Notes: generated by a model not told the origin, from the letters alone. 18,409 bases of DNA from MADRE2 sp964397015 (GCA_964397015.1 CAYNHL010000077.1:1-18409); one strand, 5' to 3'; positions 8,046 to 16,281 are shown, numbered from the stretch's first letter. Made by a program: numbers and translations.

Positions 8046-9104
8046 CTAACCGCCTGATATCCGGGAAAAAGCTTTTCTAACGATTTGTCTTTTGACCAAA
8101 AGATGTGTAGAAACAAGAACAATCAAACCTATAGATGCTGCAACATAAGCATTTTGTTTATTGGCATCAAATATCAAAATACTCCAACCAAATATAACCC
8201 ACTGTATGAAATATACGGCGGTAACATTCTTGCTCCAGAAAACCAGCGTATCCACTATTGTTGTATTGCTGAATTTATTTGAAATCCAGCGGCATGCAGG
8301 CAGCCACACAAATATAAAACCGATAATTAATAGATGAACAGCTGTCCCGCTTCTGTGGTAATCTCCGATTGGAAATAGATCAAATGTTACTATACCAGTA
8401 ACAATAATAAAAATGCCAGACCAAATTAACTTTTTAATATCGTTCTTATGATTGGAAATATTCAATAAGAATCTACTCAAATACATTCCTAATACTGGAT
8501 AAACAAACCAGGGGAAAAAAGGGAAATATACATTGGCACCCGCTCCCCAGAGAATTGAAAATACAGGGTTAGCTCCAAAATTTTCCCAGAGCAGAGGTGA
8601 AAAGATTAAAATTGCTAAAATAATAACAGGTGCAACTATTTTATTATCAATCGCCCGCTTTATAAATAATCCAAAAATAATCGATAGTCCGGCTAATTGC
8701 AAGATATCAACAGACAGAAACATACTCACAGGAGTTTCACCGGCAGCATATTGAAAGCCAGCAGTTCCAGCGATAAATAAAGGGATCGTAAATCTCAGTA
8801 AATTTAAAAAATATCCCAATAATATCAGTTTTATTCCCCTGAGGAAATTTGTCTTGAAATTCGCTGTTGATATCATTAAAAAAATTCCCATAATGAGCAT
8901 AAAAACAGGTGCGGCCGGCGCTGTTCCTAATAATACGAATATATTTGCCAACAGGTTGCTTCCTTCTCCTGCTGTTTTTTCATGAACAATCATACAATGC
9001 TGTGTAAACATGAATAAAATTGCAAGACCCCTTGCAATATCTAAATAAAGCATTCTGTATTTTTCTTTGCTTGACATGCTTTTTTGTTTCGGCCCTGACC
9101 GCAT
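8046..9104 (-). CDS. Multipass membrane acyltransferase-like protein (DUF1624 / HGSNAT-like)
   Basis: An integral membrane protein of 352 residues with about ten hydrophobic segments. The N-terminal RMLYLDIARGLAI motif, the His36 region in TM1, SVDILQLAGL at 131-140 and the FPFFPW loop at 194-199 match the DUF1624/heparan-alpha-glucosaminide N-acetyltransferase-like group. Members are thought to move acetyl groups across a membrane onto sugars; the substrate here is unknown. An in-frame ATG at 9077 is an alternative start, and neither start has a good ribosome site. The gene is visibly more AT-rich than the metabolic and sensory genes on either side and sits among gene remnants, which points to horizontal acquisition. 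No polysaccharide genes adjoin it. Confidence 0.75.
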   Translation of the reverse strand: MRSGPKQKSMSSKEKYRMLYLDIARGLAILFMFTQHCMIVHEKTAGEGSNLLANIFVLLGTAPAAPVFMLIMGIFLMISTANFKTNFLRGIKLILLGYFLNLLRFTIPLFIAGTAGFQYAAGETPVSMFLSVDILQLAGLSIIFGLFIKRAIDNKIVAPVIILAILIFSPLLWENFGANPVFSILWGAGANVYFPFFPWFVYPVLGMYLSRFLLNISNHKNDIKKLIWSGIFIIVTGIVTFDLFPIGDYHRSGTAVHLLIIGFIFVWLPACRWISNKFSNTTIVDTLVFWSKNVTAVYFIQWVIFGWSILIFDANKQNAYVAASIGLIVLVSTHLLVKRQIVRKAFSRISGG

Positions 9105-9245
9105 TATAAGGTTTTTGATTTTAATAGTATCCGAAATTATTCCGGGCCTGGATAGACATACAGTGGATAATTATCTGAAACTGATATTCCACACCACATT
9201 ACATCTCCCATTCCTTATATCTTTCATATCAGATCAGGTAATTTA

Positions 9246-9536
9246 TCAAATATAAAGAGCCTCTATTACAGCTTTAGGATTTTTTGAGGTAACATGTAGC
9301 AACGCCTTTGCAGGTCCTTCTGGCTTTCTCCTGCCCTGCTCCCAATTTTGGAGCGTCCTTACGCTCACTCCTATCATCATAGCAAATTCTGATTGTGAAA
9401 CATTCAAAGATTTTCGAACCATTTTAATTTCTGGAGCATCTATCTCAAAAATTCTACCTGGTTTCTTTTTTCCATTTTTTATATCACCAACGTCTTTTAT
9501 GCTCGAAAGCAACATATCAAAATCTTCGTTTTTCAT
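9246..9536 (-). CDS. XRE-family antitoxin-type transcriptional regulator (HigA/NadS-like)
   Basis: A 96-residue protein with a helix-turn-helix at about 36-70 (MVRKSLNVSQSEFAMMIGVS, then RTLQNWEQGRRKPEG), typical of the HigA/NadS antitoxins encoded after a RelE/HigB-type toxin. In such pairs the antitoxin binds its own promoter and neutralises the toxin. Here the ATG overlaps the TGA of the upstream toxin remnant by 4 bases (ATGA), the usual toxin-antitoxin junction, and an AAAGGA ribosome site lies inside the toxin's last codons. The toxin is truncated, so this is an orphan antitoxin that may persist as a regulator or simply be decaying. The operon promoter would have been upstream of the lost toxin start, so its expression is uncertain. 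Confidence 0.85.
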   Translation of the reverse strand: MKNEDFDMLLSSIKDVGDIKNGKKKPGRIFEIDAPEIKMVRKSLNVSQSEFAMMIGVSVRTLQNWEQGRRKPEGPAKALLHVTSKNPKAVIEALYI

Positions 9537-9664
9537 AATAAGTTTTCCTTTATCGCTTTTTTCAGGATTCTGACCTGTTCAGGTGTCAAATCCTCTTGTT
9601 CGTTTTTTTTGTACATGAATAACATGTAAACCGTTTCTGGTTGATCGAAATAATAAATTTGTGA
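9533..9664 (-). pseudogene. 3' remnant of a RelE/HigB-type toxin gene
   Basis: Too short for ordinary gene finders. The minus-strand frame ending at TGA (9535-9533) encodes IYYFDQPETVYMLFMYKKNE and then QEDLTPEQVRILKKAIKENL-L, which is the C-terminal part of RelE/HigB-type mRNA interferases (pattern Y..R..YY......ffml..Y.Kne..dLt..q...lk). An in-frame TAG at 9667-9665 closes the frame, no start codon lies in the open stretch before the matching residues, and the N-terminal half is missing. Its place is taken by the 3' end of the aldehyde dehydrogenase gene. The breakpoint is probably at about 9660-9694. The remnant overlaps the antitoxin start by 4 bases and should encode no active toxin. Confidence 0.82.
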
Positions 9665-9694
9665 CTATTCAATCAAAATGAGTAGTCAACTGGA

Positions 9695-11125
9695 TCAGGA
9701 CAGCCAGGGAAATTTCTTGATAGCCTGGTAGATCCTGTTTGAAAAGGTGCCATAGGGCGGGGCCAGGGCGGCGCTGGATGACAAGGGTGCCTGGTGAAAA
9801 ACCGGCCTCAGTTTTGAAAATTCCATGAATCCTTCAATGCTGTGATACTGTCCCATACCGCTGTTTCCGATACCGCCAAAAGGCAGATCATGCTGCGCCA
9901 CATGCAGGGCACAGTCGTTGACGGTCACGCCTCCTGACCGGGTGTTTGAAATTATCTGGTCCACAACCTGCCGGTCATGGGAAAAAACATAAAGGGCCAA
10001 TGGTCTTGGGCGGTCATTGATATACTGGATGACCTTATCGAGGGCGGAATAGGAAAGCACCGGCAGGATGGGGCCGAAAATCTCTTCCTGCATGATCCGC
10101 ATCTTTGACGTTGTGTTGGTGACGATCATCGGCGCGATCTTTTTTTGTTCCGGGATGGTTTCAGGCATATCGAGCAGCTGGATCACCCTGGCGTTTCCAG
10201 CTTTTGCATCCGCTATGGTGTCCATGAGCCGGTCAAAGGCCTGACGATCTATGATGGAGGTATAGTCGGGTGAGGCAATGTCCGGATAAAGCTGCTTTGC
10301 TGTCGCCTGCGCCGTTTGAATGAACTGCTCGATGCGGTTTTCCGGAACAAAGATGTAATCAGGCGCAATACATGTTTGGCCTGCGTTCATGAGCTTGGCG
10401 AACATTATCCGTTTCACGGCTTTTTTCATGTCGAAATTACTGTCCAGGATCACCGGGGATTTGCCCCCGAGTTCCAGGGTGACAGGAACAAGGTTCCTGG
10501 CCGCAGTCTGCATGACAGTTTTCCCCGTCCGGGATGATCCTGTGAATACCAGGTGATTGAAGGGCAGTGCGGAAAAAGTGGCAGCAGCCACTCCTGGCAG
10601 AAAGCAGATGAACTCCTGACCGATTTTCCTGGAAAACAGATCCCGGAGCAGGTGGCACAGATTACTGGAATTGGCTGCCTGCTTAACCATGACCCGGTTG
10701 CCTGCGGCCACGGCACTGGTCATGGGGCTGATGGCCAGGAAAAGCGGATAGTTCCAGGGGGTGATGATACCTACGGTCCCCTTGGCCTGGGGGATGACAC
10801 GGTTCCTGCCGCCTAAAAAGATCATGGATACGTGACGGCGCTGGGTCCTCATCCATTTTTTGAGTTTCTTTCGGGTATGCCGCAGCCCCATGATACTGGG
10901 CGAGATTTCCAGTATCCGGGTTTCATGAAAGGAACGGTTTTTGAAATCGTTGTGGATGGCCTCGCAGATAGCCTGATCGTTTTCAATCAGAATGTCTTCG
11001 ATGGCTTTGAGAAGCGCCAGGCGTTTTTTTTGATCGATGAATGGCTGATCCACGCATGCCCGGGCCTGCATATTGAAAATTTTCAATGCCTCTGCATCGG
11101 TTGTCGATTGAATCGGTTCGATCAT
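9695..11125 (-). CDS. Aldehyde dehydrogenase (coniferyl-aldehyde dehydrogenase-like)
   Basis: A 476-residue NAD(P)-dependent aldehyde dehydrogenase that would oxidise an aldehyde to an acid. The catalytic set is complete: PWNYP with Asn125, the cofactor-binding FTGSSRTGK at 194-202, LELGGKSP with Glu218, NAGQTC with nucleophile Cys252, and EEIFGP at 347-352. The sequence style fits the class that includes coniferyl-aldehyde and long-chain fatty aldehyde dehydrogenases. The stretch VKQAANSS stands where most relatives have VKPSE, which is slightly unusual near the cofactor site. There is no signal peptide, so it is cytoplasmic. A strong AAGGAG site precedes the ATG and overlaps the stop codon of the thioredoxin-like gene 9 bases upstream, so the two are probably transcribed together. 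The specific substrate is not determined. Confidence 0.93.
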   Translation of the reverse strand: MIEPIQSTTDAEALKIFNMQARACVDQPFIDQKKRLALLKAIEDILIENDQAICEAIHNDFKNRSFHETRILEISPSIMGLRHTRKKLKKWMRTQRRHVSMIFLGGRNRVIPQAKGTVGIITPWNYPLFLAISPMTSAVAAGNRVMVKQAANSSNLCHLLRDLFSRKIGQEFICFLPGVAAATFSALPFNHLVFTGSSRTGKTVMQTAARNLVPVTLELGGKSPVILDSNFDMKKAVKRIMFAKLMNAGQTCIAPDYIFVPENRIEQFIQTAQATAKQLYPDIASPDYTSIIDRQAFDRLMDTIADAKAGNARVIQLLDMPETIPEQKKIAPMIVTNTTSKMRIMQEEIFGPILPVLSYSALDKVIQYINDRPRPLALYVFSHDRQVVDQIISNTRSGGVTVNDCALHVAQHDLPFGGIGNSGMGQYHSIEGFMEFSKLRPVFHQAPLSSSAALAPPYGTFSNRIYQAIKKFPWLS

Positions 11126-11134
11126 GGCAACTCC

Positions 11135-12508
11135 TTATTTGCTTTTGATTTTTGCAAGTATATCATCCACCCGTGCGGATTTTTCAAGGACAATGCCGTT
11201 TTGATCAAGCAGAAAGAGCGTTGGGACACCAAGCACGGCATAATTCTTGAAGTTCATTCCGTTCAAGCCGGCAAAGTCACAGTAATTATCGGGCCACTGG
11301 TGATAGGCCAGTTTTTTTTCAAACCCCTGTTCAGAATCATCCCCGCTTAAGGCTATTACACGCACGTTTCGCCCGGTCAGCCATTTATATTTATTGGCAA
11401 GCTCAATCAGTGCATCCTCGCAGAGCGAACATTTTCCCTGGTAAAACAGCAGGATGGTATATTCCGCATTCAGCTGGCCGGTTTGTATGATTATATCGTC
11501 ATCACTCATGCCGGTTTGTGTCCGGACCGGGGCTTTTAGTAAAAGATCCGGCGCTGTTCTTCCAATGATTATTTTAAATGATGCCATCATGTTCTTTGCA
11601 TTGTCTGACAACGCGGCCCGGGCCTCCGGGCGGTTATCCAGATAAGAAGCTATCACCGGCAGCAGGCTGTCCTTGCCGTTTTGAACCAGAAGGGGAACGG
11701 CTTTTTGTGCAAAGGCAGCCAGCAGCTCATCCGTTTCCATGCGGTTCATGGCTTTTCCCAGCCGGTCTGAAAAGGATGGGTCCCCCTTTTTTGACCGGAT
11801 ATTCATCATCATCCAGTGGTGCAGGACCTGGTCCCAGTGCCCGCTGGTATAAAGATCTTCAAAGTCCAGGGTATGTGTGACAAAATCATTGAAATAAGCA
11901 GTGTGATCGGCCGGGTTTTCATACACCCTGTCCGCCACTCCCCGGGTAAAGTCCACGATTTCCCCGAACCGGGCAGCATACAGCGGGCTTTTAGCCCGGT
12001 CTGCCTGGGCCTGTTCAAACTGCCTGCGCAGATCTTCCTGTTCTTTCAGGGCAGTTTTATACAGATCGTCTTCGGGCATATACACCTGGAGCAGGTGGTT
12101 GACCGCCCCCAGTTTTTCCAGAATGGTCTGCTGGCGACTGTGTTGGGCTGCCAGAAAGTCGTTTTCCAGATTACCGGTATAGATGATATTTTCAGAATCG
12201 GGATGTTCGGACAGGCACTCCACGGAGAATGGCTTTCCTGTATAAATCATGTCAAGTCCGCCACCCTTTTTGAGCATCCACCGGGTCATGCCTCGATAGT
12301 CCTGGTATTCTTCCGGCATGATCAGGGTCATCCGGCCGGTTGAAGGAATCTTTCCTGAAATGACATTTATCTCTTTTGCTCCCTGAAATATTTTCCAGTC
12401 ATATTGGTGCCCCGCAAAGTGCGGGAAATGAATCTGGATCTGACTTGCCCCGGCCCAGGAACAGGACAGGAGAAAAATGATACCCAATACAAAAGCTGCT
12501 TTTTTCAT
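11135..12508 (-). CDS. Exported TlpA-like thioredoxin-fold protein
   Basis: A 457-residue secreted protein if it starts at the ATG at 12508. The open frame extends to 12556, but the internal start begins MKKAAFVLGIIFLLSCSWAG, a textbook signal peptide, so I chose it. LLSC may be a lipobox giving a lipoprotein; cleavage after AGA is the alternative. The middle (about 300 residues) is a largely helical domain of unknown role, like the N-terminal regions of some TlpA/DUF5106 proteins. The C-terminal 110 residues are thioredoxin-like, with a C-S-L-C redox pair (YQGKCSLCEDAL) and a cis-proline motif GVPTLFLLD. It probably acts in the periplasm as a thiol-disulfide oxidoreductase or reductant for an envelope protein. 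It is followed 9 bases later by the aldehyde dehydrogenase. The ribosome site is weak (GAGAG, 7 bases before the ATG). Confidence 0.82.
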   Translation of the reverse strand: MKKAAFVLGIIFLLSCSWAGASQIQIHFPHFAGHQYDWKIFQGAKEINVISGKIPSTGRMTLIMPEEYQDYRGMTRWMLKKGGGLDMIYTGKPFSVECLSEHPDSENIIYTGNLENDFLAAQHSRQQTILEKLGAVNHLLQVYMPEDDLYKTALKEQEDLRRQFEQAQADRAKSPLYAARFGEIVDFTRGVADRVYENPADHTAYFNDFVTHTLDFEDLYTSGHWDQVLHHWMMMNIRSKKGDPSFSDRLGKAMNRMETDELLAAFAQKAVPLLVQNGKDSLLPVIASYLDNRPEARAALSDNAKNMMASFKIIIGRTAPDLLLKAPVRTQTGMSDDDIIIQTGQLNAEYTILLFYQGKCSLCEDALIELANKYKWLTGRNVRVIALSGDDSEQGFEKKLAYHQWPDNYCDFAGLNGMNFKNYAVLGVPTLFLLDQNGIVLEKSARVDDILAKIKSK

Positions 12509-12960
12509 ATAACGGCTCTCAATTGCACAAATTTTTGTTATTCTGCTATACAGCATATCGACTGCCCGTATTTGCGGGAGCAGTTGATTTTGCCTTTTTG
12601 GTTGCCGAAACTCAGGTACAACGTGTCAGTCCTGGAATACTGGGCGCTGGATCAATAATCCGTTATGGGCTTTAGCAGATTAAAAAAGGCCTGTCAACAG
12701 CCCAGGTTCCATCGCCCGGCTTCTGAGACAAAATAAAGTTTTTCGAAGCTCTTTGATATTTTGAGACATGGCCTGTTCCTACCTGTGATTATATGTTATA
12801 AATGTTACTTACGAAATTGACAATATGTTTGCCGGTCTAAAGGAAGATCGCGGGCACAATCCCGCTGAATTAAGGGCTTTTGCAAGACCGGAAAAAGAAA
12901 GGGACAGTTAGTAACCCGAGGTTTATAAAGATCAACAGGGAATTGTAAAATGGAGGGGAA
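12509..12960. other. Long divergent intergenic region
   Basis: 452 bases separate the divergent TlpA-like and CheB/CheR genes. I see no gene here. It holds a small bulged hairpin at 12562-12583 (arms CTGCCCG and CGGGAGCAG) upstream of the TlpA-like gene, a loose GGGCT/AGCCC repeat at 12667-12703, AT-rich bases at about 12787-12830 that could hold the promoter of the plus-strand gene, and the structured leader described separately. No confident -35/-10 pair could be chosen. Confidence 0.5.
12832..12917 (+). promoter_or_regulatory. Potential structured 5' leader of the CheB/CheR gene
   Basis: The arms CCGGTCT (12832-12838) and AGACCGG (12885-12891) can pair as a 7-bp closing stem. AAAG and CTTT (12839-12842, 12877-12880) can extend it, and GCGGG (12850-12854) with CCCGC (12861-12865) can form a hairpin inside. 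A GGG/CCC dyad (12901-12903, 12915-12917) follows before the ribosome site. Nested stems of this kind suggest an RNA element, but I do not recognise a known riboswitch and no T-run marks a terminator. Confidence 0.35.
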
Positions 12961-15900
12961 GTGAATAATTTCAATGTCCGTTCAACCGGCCAGGAGGGTT
13001 ATTGTGTCGGCATTGGTGCATCTGCAGGCGGCCTGGAGGCAATAGAAGAATTTTTTGCCCGGGTGCCGGAGGACAGCGGGTTGTCCTTTATCGTAATTCA
13101 ACACCTGTCGCCGGATTACAAGAGCCTCATGGTTGAACTGCTGTCCAAAAAAACCAGGATACCGGTTCACCGGTCGGAAGACGGCATGGAAGTCAAGCCC
13201 AACAATATATACATGATACCGCCGAAAAAAAATCTGACCATTTTTCATGGTAAGTTGATTTTAAAAGAAAAAGACCAGACCCGCGGTGTGAATCTGCCCA
13301 TTGACATTTTTTTTAAATCCCTGGCTGAAGACAAGGCTGACAAGGCAATAGCGGTCGTTTTATCCGGGACAGGAAGTGATGGGACCCGGGGGGTGAGGGC
13401 AATCAAGGAAAACGGCGGTATGGTCATGGTCCAGGAGGGGAGCAGTGCCAAATTTGACGGGATGCCGAGGGCGGCAATTTCAACCGGTGTGGCAGATTTT
13501 ATCCTCAGGCCTGAAGATATGGTTGACCAGCTCATGGGTTATGTCGAGCACAGAAACCTGACCGGGGGCAAGCTGTCCGACCGGCTTCTCAAAGATGAGC
13601 ACGGTATGACTAAAATTTTTTCCGAGCTCAGGGCCCGGACCAAGGTTGATTTCACCTATTACAAACAATCTACCATATCGCGGCGGATCGAACGTCGAAT
13701 GACGGTAAACCAGATAGATAAACTTGAAGAATATGTTCGCTATATCCAGAGATTTCCGGCCGAGATCATGACTCTCTACCGGGAGCTTCTAATCGGAGTG
13801 ACCAGCTTTTTCAGGGATCCTCAAGCGATGAATGAACTCATGACACAATGCCTGCCCGAGATTGTCCGGAAGGTCAAGGACCGGGAGATCCGCTTCTGGG
13901 TAACAGGCTGCTCTACCGGCGAGGAAGCTTACAGCATCGCCATCATGGCCAGAGAAACCATGGCACGGCTCGGCATCACCCGTGATATAAAGATTTTTGC
14001 CACGGATATTGACAGGGATGCGATCATAAAGGCGGGAAGCGGGATCTATCCGGAAAGCATCGCAGCGGATCTGACCTCTGAAATGCTGGGAAAATATTTT
14101 TACAAAAAAGAGGATAACTACCAGGTAGCCCGTCATATCCGGGAGATGGTGGTATTTGCCCAGCACAACCTGGTAAAGGACCCGCCTTTTACCAAAATCG
14201 ATCTGATTTCCTGCAGGAATCTTCTGATATATCTTCAGCCCGTACTCCAGAAAAAAGCCTTGAACATGTTCAATTTTTCCCTGAATGCCGGGGGTATCCT
14301 TTTCCTTGGTACCAGTGAGACAGTCGGGGATATGGCTGATTGTTTCGAAACAATCCACCAGAAATTCAAGATTTACCGGTCCACGGGCAAACATCTGGCC
14401 AGGCCGGCTTTGGAAAAAAACAGGGCCAGCGAGGATACATCGCCAGAAGCCGCCAACCTTTATACGGTCAGGGGAAACCGTGATTATTACCGGGGAGGAT
14501 CTGATAACAGGATCATTGAAAGATATCTCGATGTACTCGGGGACCGGTACGTTCCCCTGTCTGTAGTGGTCAACGAGGAGATGACTGTTATTCACATTTT
14601 AGGAGACACAACAGGGGTGTTCCGGGTACCGTCCGGCCGTATGGTCTACGATATTACGAAAATGGTCAGAAAAGATTTGTCCATTCCCTTGGCCACCGGA
14701 ATCCAGAAGGTGCTGCGGACCCGTGAGGAACTGTTATACAACAATGTAAGGTTCAACCATGACGGCAAAACCAGGAACGTCTCCTTGAGAATTGTGCCCC
14801 TGCCTGAAAAAAAAGGATATGATTCGCTGGTGGCCGTGTTTTTTGAACCTGTTGCGGTCGAAAAAGAGCGAAACAGCCTGCCTTCCGACGTGTATGACAT
14901 TGAAGAGGATGTACAGCAGAGGATCCTGGACCTGGAAAATGAGTTGCAGTTTGCACAGGAAAATCTCCAGGCCACCATAGAAGAGCTCGAAACTTCCAAC
15001 GAGGAGCTGCAGGCTACCAACGAAGAGCTGCTGGCCAGCAACGAGGAACTCCAGTCCACCAACGAGGAACTCCAGTCCACCAACGAGGAACTGTTCACGG
15101 TAAATGCGGAATATCAAAAAAAGATCATCGAGTTGACCGAGATGAACAATGACGTGGAAAACCTTTTATCCAGTTCAGGGGTAGGGGTCCTTATCCTGGA
15201 TGAAAACCATGAAATCAGGAAGTATTCCCCAAGGATATCCAGTATATTCAATGTCCTTGAAAAAGATATCGGACGGCCCATCAGTCACATTTCTCATAAA
15301 ATACTCGGGTTTGATCCGCTGGAGGCTGCAAAGACCGTCCAGAAGAACAAAACCCAGGTTTCCCATGAGCTCAAAGATGAGGACGGTGTTTCCTACATGA
15401 TAAGGGTGCTTCCCTATCATATAGGCCAGGATACTTATTCCGGAACCATTTTCACCTTTGTCGACATCAGCGAGTTGACCCGGGTGAAAAAGGATTTGAA
15501 AATCAGCCGGCGCCGGTCAAGTGATATTATTCAGCACATGCCGTCCGGCCTGTTCATCTACCGTAAAACAGCACAGGGGACATTGATACTTGAAGACAGC
15601 AATCCCCGGGCTGAAGAAATGACCGGTCTGGATCGCCGGCAATCTATGGGAATGTCTTTTCAGCAGCTATGGCCGGAGACAGGGAGACTGGGAATAATGG
15701 ACCGGTTCCTGGACATATTCGAAACAAAAAAGCCCTTGATGATAAAGGATATGGTCTATGGAGACGATAACCTGTCGGGCCATTACAGGGTGTCTGCATT
15801 CCTGCTCCCGGAAGAACACCTCGCAGTTATTTTTGATGATATTACCGATGAGATAGAGATGGAAGAGAGGCTGGGCGAGGCCGAGCTGAAGTATACAAAG

Positions 15901-16281
15901 CTGTTCGAGCTGATAAGCCTGGGTGTTGTGTACCAGAACCGCCAGGGCCATATCATCTCTGCCAATCCGGCTGCCCAGGATATTTTAGGGCTCAGCCTGG
16001 ACCAGATGCGGGGAAAGACATCCATGGATCCTGACTGGAAGGTGATAACTCCGTCCGGGGACGATCTGCCCGGCGACAGGCATCCGTCAATGGTATCCCT
16101 GCGGGAGGGAAAGCCTGTCAGAGGATTTGTCATGGGTGTATATCATCCTGATGAAAAGGCCCATAGATGGCTGAAAGTCGATGCCATACCCGAATTCAGG
16201 GATGGTGAAAAAGAGCCGTTCCAGGTGTTTACCATGTTTGAGGATATTACACGTGAAGTCAAAGCGTCAGGCTACAGGTAA
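12961..16281 (+). CDS. CheB/CheR fusion protein with coiled coil and PAS domains
   Basis: An 1106-residue cytoplasmic signalling protein. Residues 12-195 form a CheB methylesterase domain with the expected triad Ser21 (GIGASAGG), His48 (IQHLSPD) and Asp140 (SGTGSDGT). Residues 205-475 form a CheR methyltransferase with RRIERRM at 241-247, the SAM-binding VTGCSTGEEAYS at 314-325 and SCRNLLIYL at 417-425. A linker domain (about 505-635) leads to a coiled coil (646-735) built of NEEL heptads, then PAS domains at about 735-840, 850-970 and 972-1100. No CheB-type receiver domain precedes the methylesterase, and the protein stops without the histidine kinase that many relatives carry. It may tune methylation of chemoreceptors or of a nonstandard target. 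The GTG start is the only suitable one, with GGAGGGGAA directly upstream. No other che genes lie in the window. Confidence 0.94.
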   Translation: MNNFNVRSTGQEGYCVGIGASAGGLEAIEEFFARVPEDSGLSFIVIQHLSPDYKSLMVELLSKKTRIPVHRSEDGMEVKPNNIYMIPPKKNLTIFHGKLILKEKDQTRGVNLPIDIFFKSLAEDKADKAIAVVLSGTGSDGTRGVRAIKENGGMVMVQEGSSAKFDGMPRAAISTGVADFILRPEDMVDQLMGYVEHRNLTGGKLSDRLLKDEHGMTKIFSELRARTKVDFTYYKQSTISRRIERRMTVNQIDKLEEYVRYIQRFPAEIMTLYRELLIGVTSFFRDPQAMNELMTQCLPEIVRKVKDREIRFWVTGCSTGEEAYSIAIMARETMARLGITRDIKIFATDIDRDAIIKAGSGIYPESIAADLTSEMLGKYFYKKEDNYQVARHIREMVVFAQHNLVKDPPFTKIDLISCRNLLIYLQPVLQKKALNMFNFSLNAGGILFLGTSETVGDMADCFETIHQKFKIYRSTGKHLARPALEKNRASEDTSPEAANLYTVRGNRDYYRGGSDNRIIERYLDVLGDRYVPLSVVVNEEMTVIHILGDTTGVFRVPSGRMVYDITKMVRKDLSIPLATGIQKVLRTREELLYNNVRFNHDGKTRNVSLRIVPLPEKKGYDSLVAVFFEPVAVEKERNSLPSDVYDIEEDVQQRILDLENELQFAQENLQATIEELETSNEELQATNEELLASNEELQSTNEELQSTNEELFTVNAEYQKKIIELTEMNNDVENLLSSSGVGVLILDENHEIRKYSPRISSIFNVLEKDIGRPISHISHKILGFDPLEAAKTVQKNKTQVSHELKDEDGVSYMIRVLPYHIGQDTYSGTIFTFVDISELTRVKKDLKISRRRSSDIIQHMPSGLFIYRKTAQGTLILEDSNPRAEEMTGLDRRQSMGMSFQQLWPETGRLGIMDRFLDIFETKKPLMIKDMVYGDDNLSGHYRVSAFLLPEEHLAVIFDDITDEIEMEERLGEAELKYTKLFELISLGVVYQNRQGHIISANPAAQDILGLSLDQMRGKTSMDPDWKVITPSGDDLPGDRHPSMVSLREGKPVRGFVMGVYHPDEKAHRWLKVDAIPEFRDGEKEPFQVFTMFEDITREVKASGYR
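14998..15102 (+). repeat. 21-bp tandem repeat encoding coiled-coil heptads
   Basis: Five consecutive 21-bp units starting at 14998, 15019, 15040, 15061 and 15082 each begin AACGARGARCT and encode one heptad, NEEL followed by QAT, LAS, QST, QST or FTV. Units three and four (15040-15060 and 15061-15081) are identical. The heptad pattern is usual in CheB/CheR fusions; perfect DNA identity between two units points to recent unit duplication or gene conversion. Confidence 0.9.

Noticed and set aside
7868..8122. An 84-residue small gene with a full open frame
   Set aside because: Only its last 35 residues resemble a known family (transposase N-terminus); the first part overlaps the acetyltransferase-like gene in another frame.
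12404..12658. Plus-strand small gene of 84 codons before the CheB/CheR gene
   Set aside because: It mostly overlaps the signal-peptide end of the opposing gene, has no ribosome site and no recognisable protein features.
12817..12833. Sigma-54 promoter or sigma-70 -35 box (TTGACA ... TTTGCC)
   Set aside because: The -24 element has GA where GG is required, and no -10 box lies at 16-18 bases from TTGACA.
12832..12920. Possible cyclic-di-GMP-I (GEMM) riboswitch, because GGTCTAA and a later GTAACCCGAGG look vaguely like parts of it
   Set aside because: The conserved GCAAA and GACGCAAAGCC parts are absent and the stems do not match the GEMM layout.
13789..14595. Minus-strand open frame of 268 codons inside the CheB/CheR gene
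   Set aside because: Antisense shadow of the CheR region; no recognisable domain or ribosome site.
15040..15081. CRISPR-like repeat
   Set aside because: The repeat units are contiguous with no spacers and encode coiled-coil heptads in frame.
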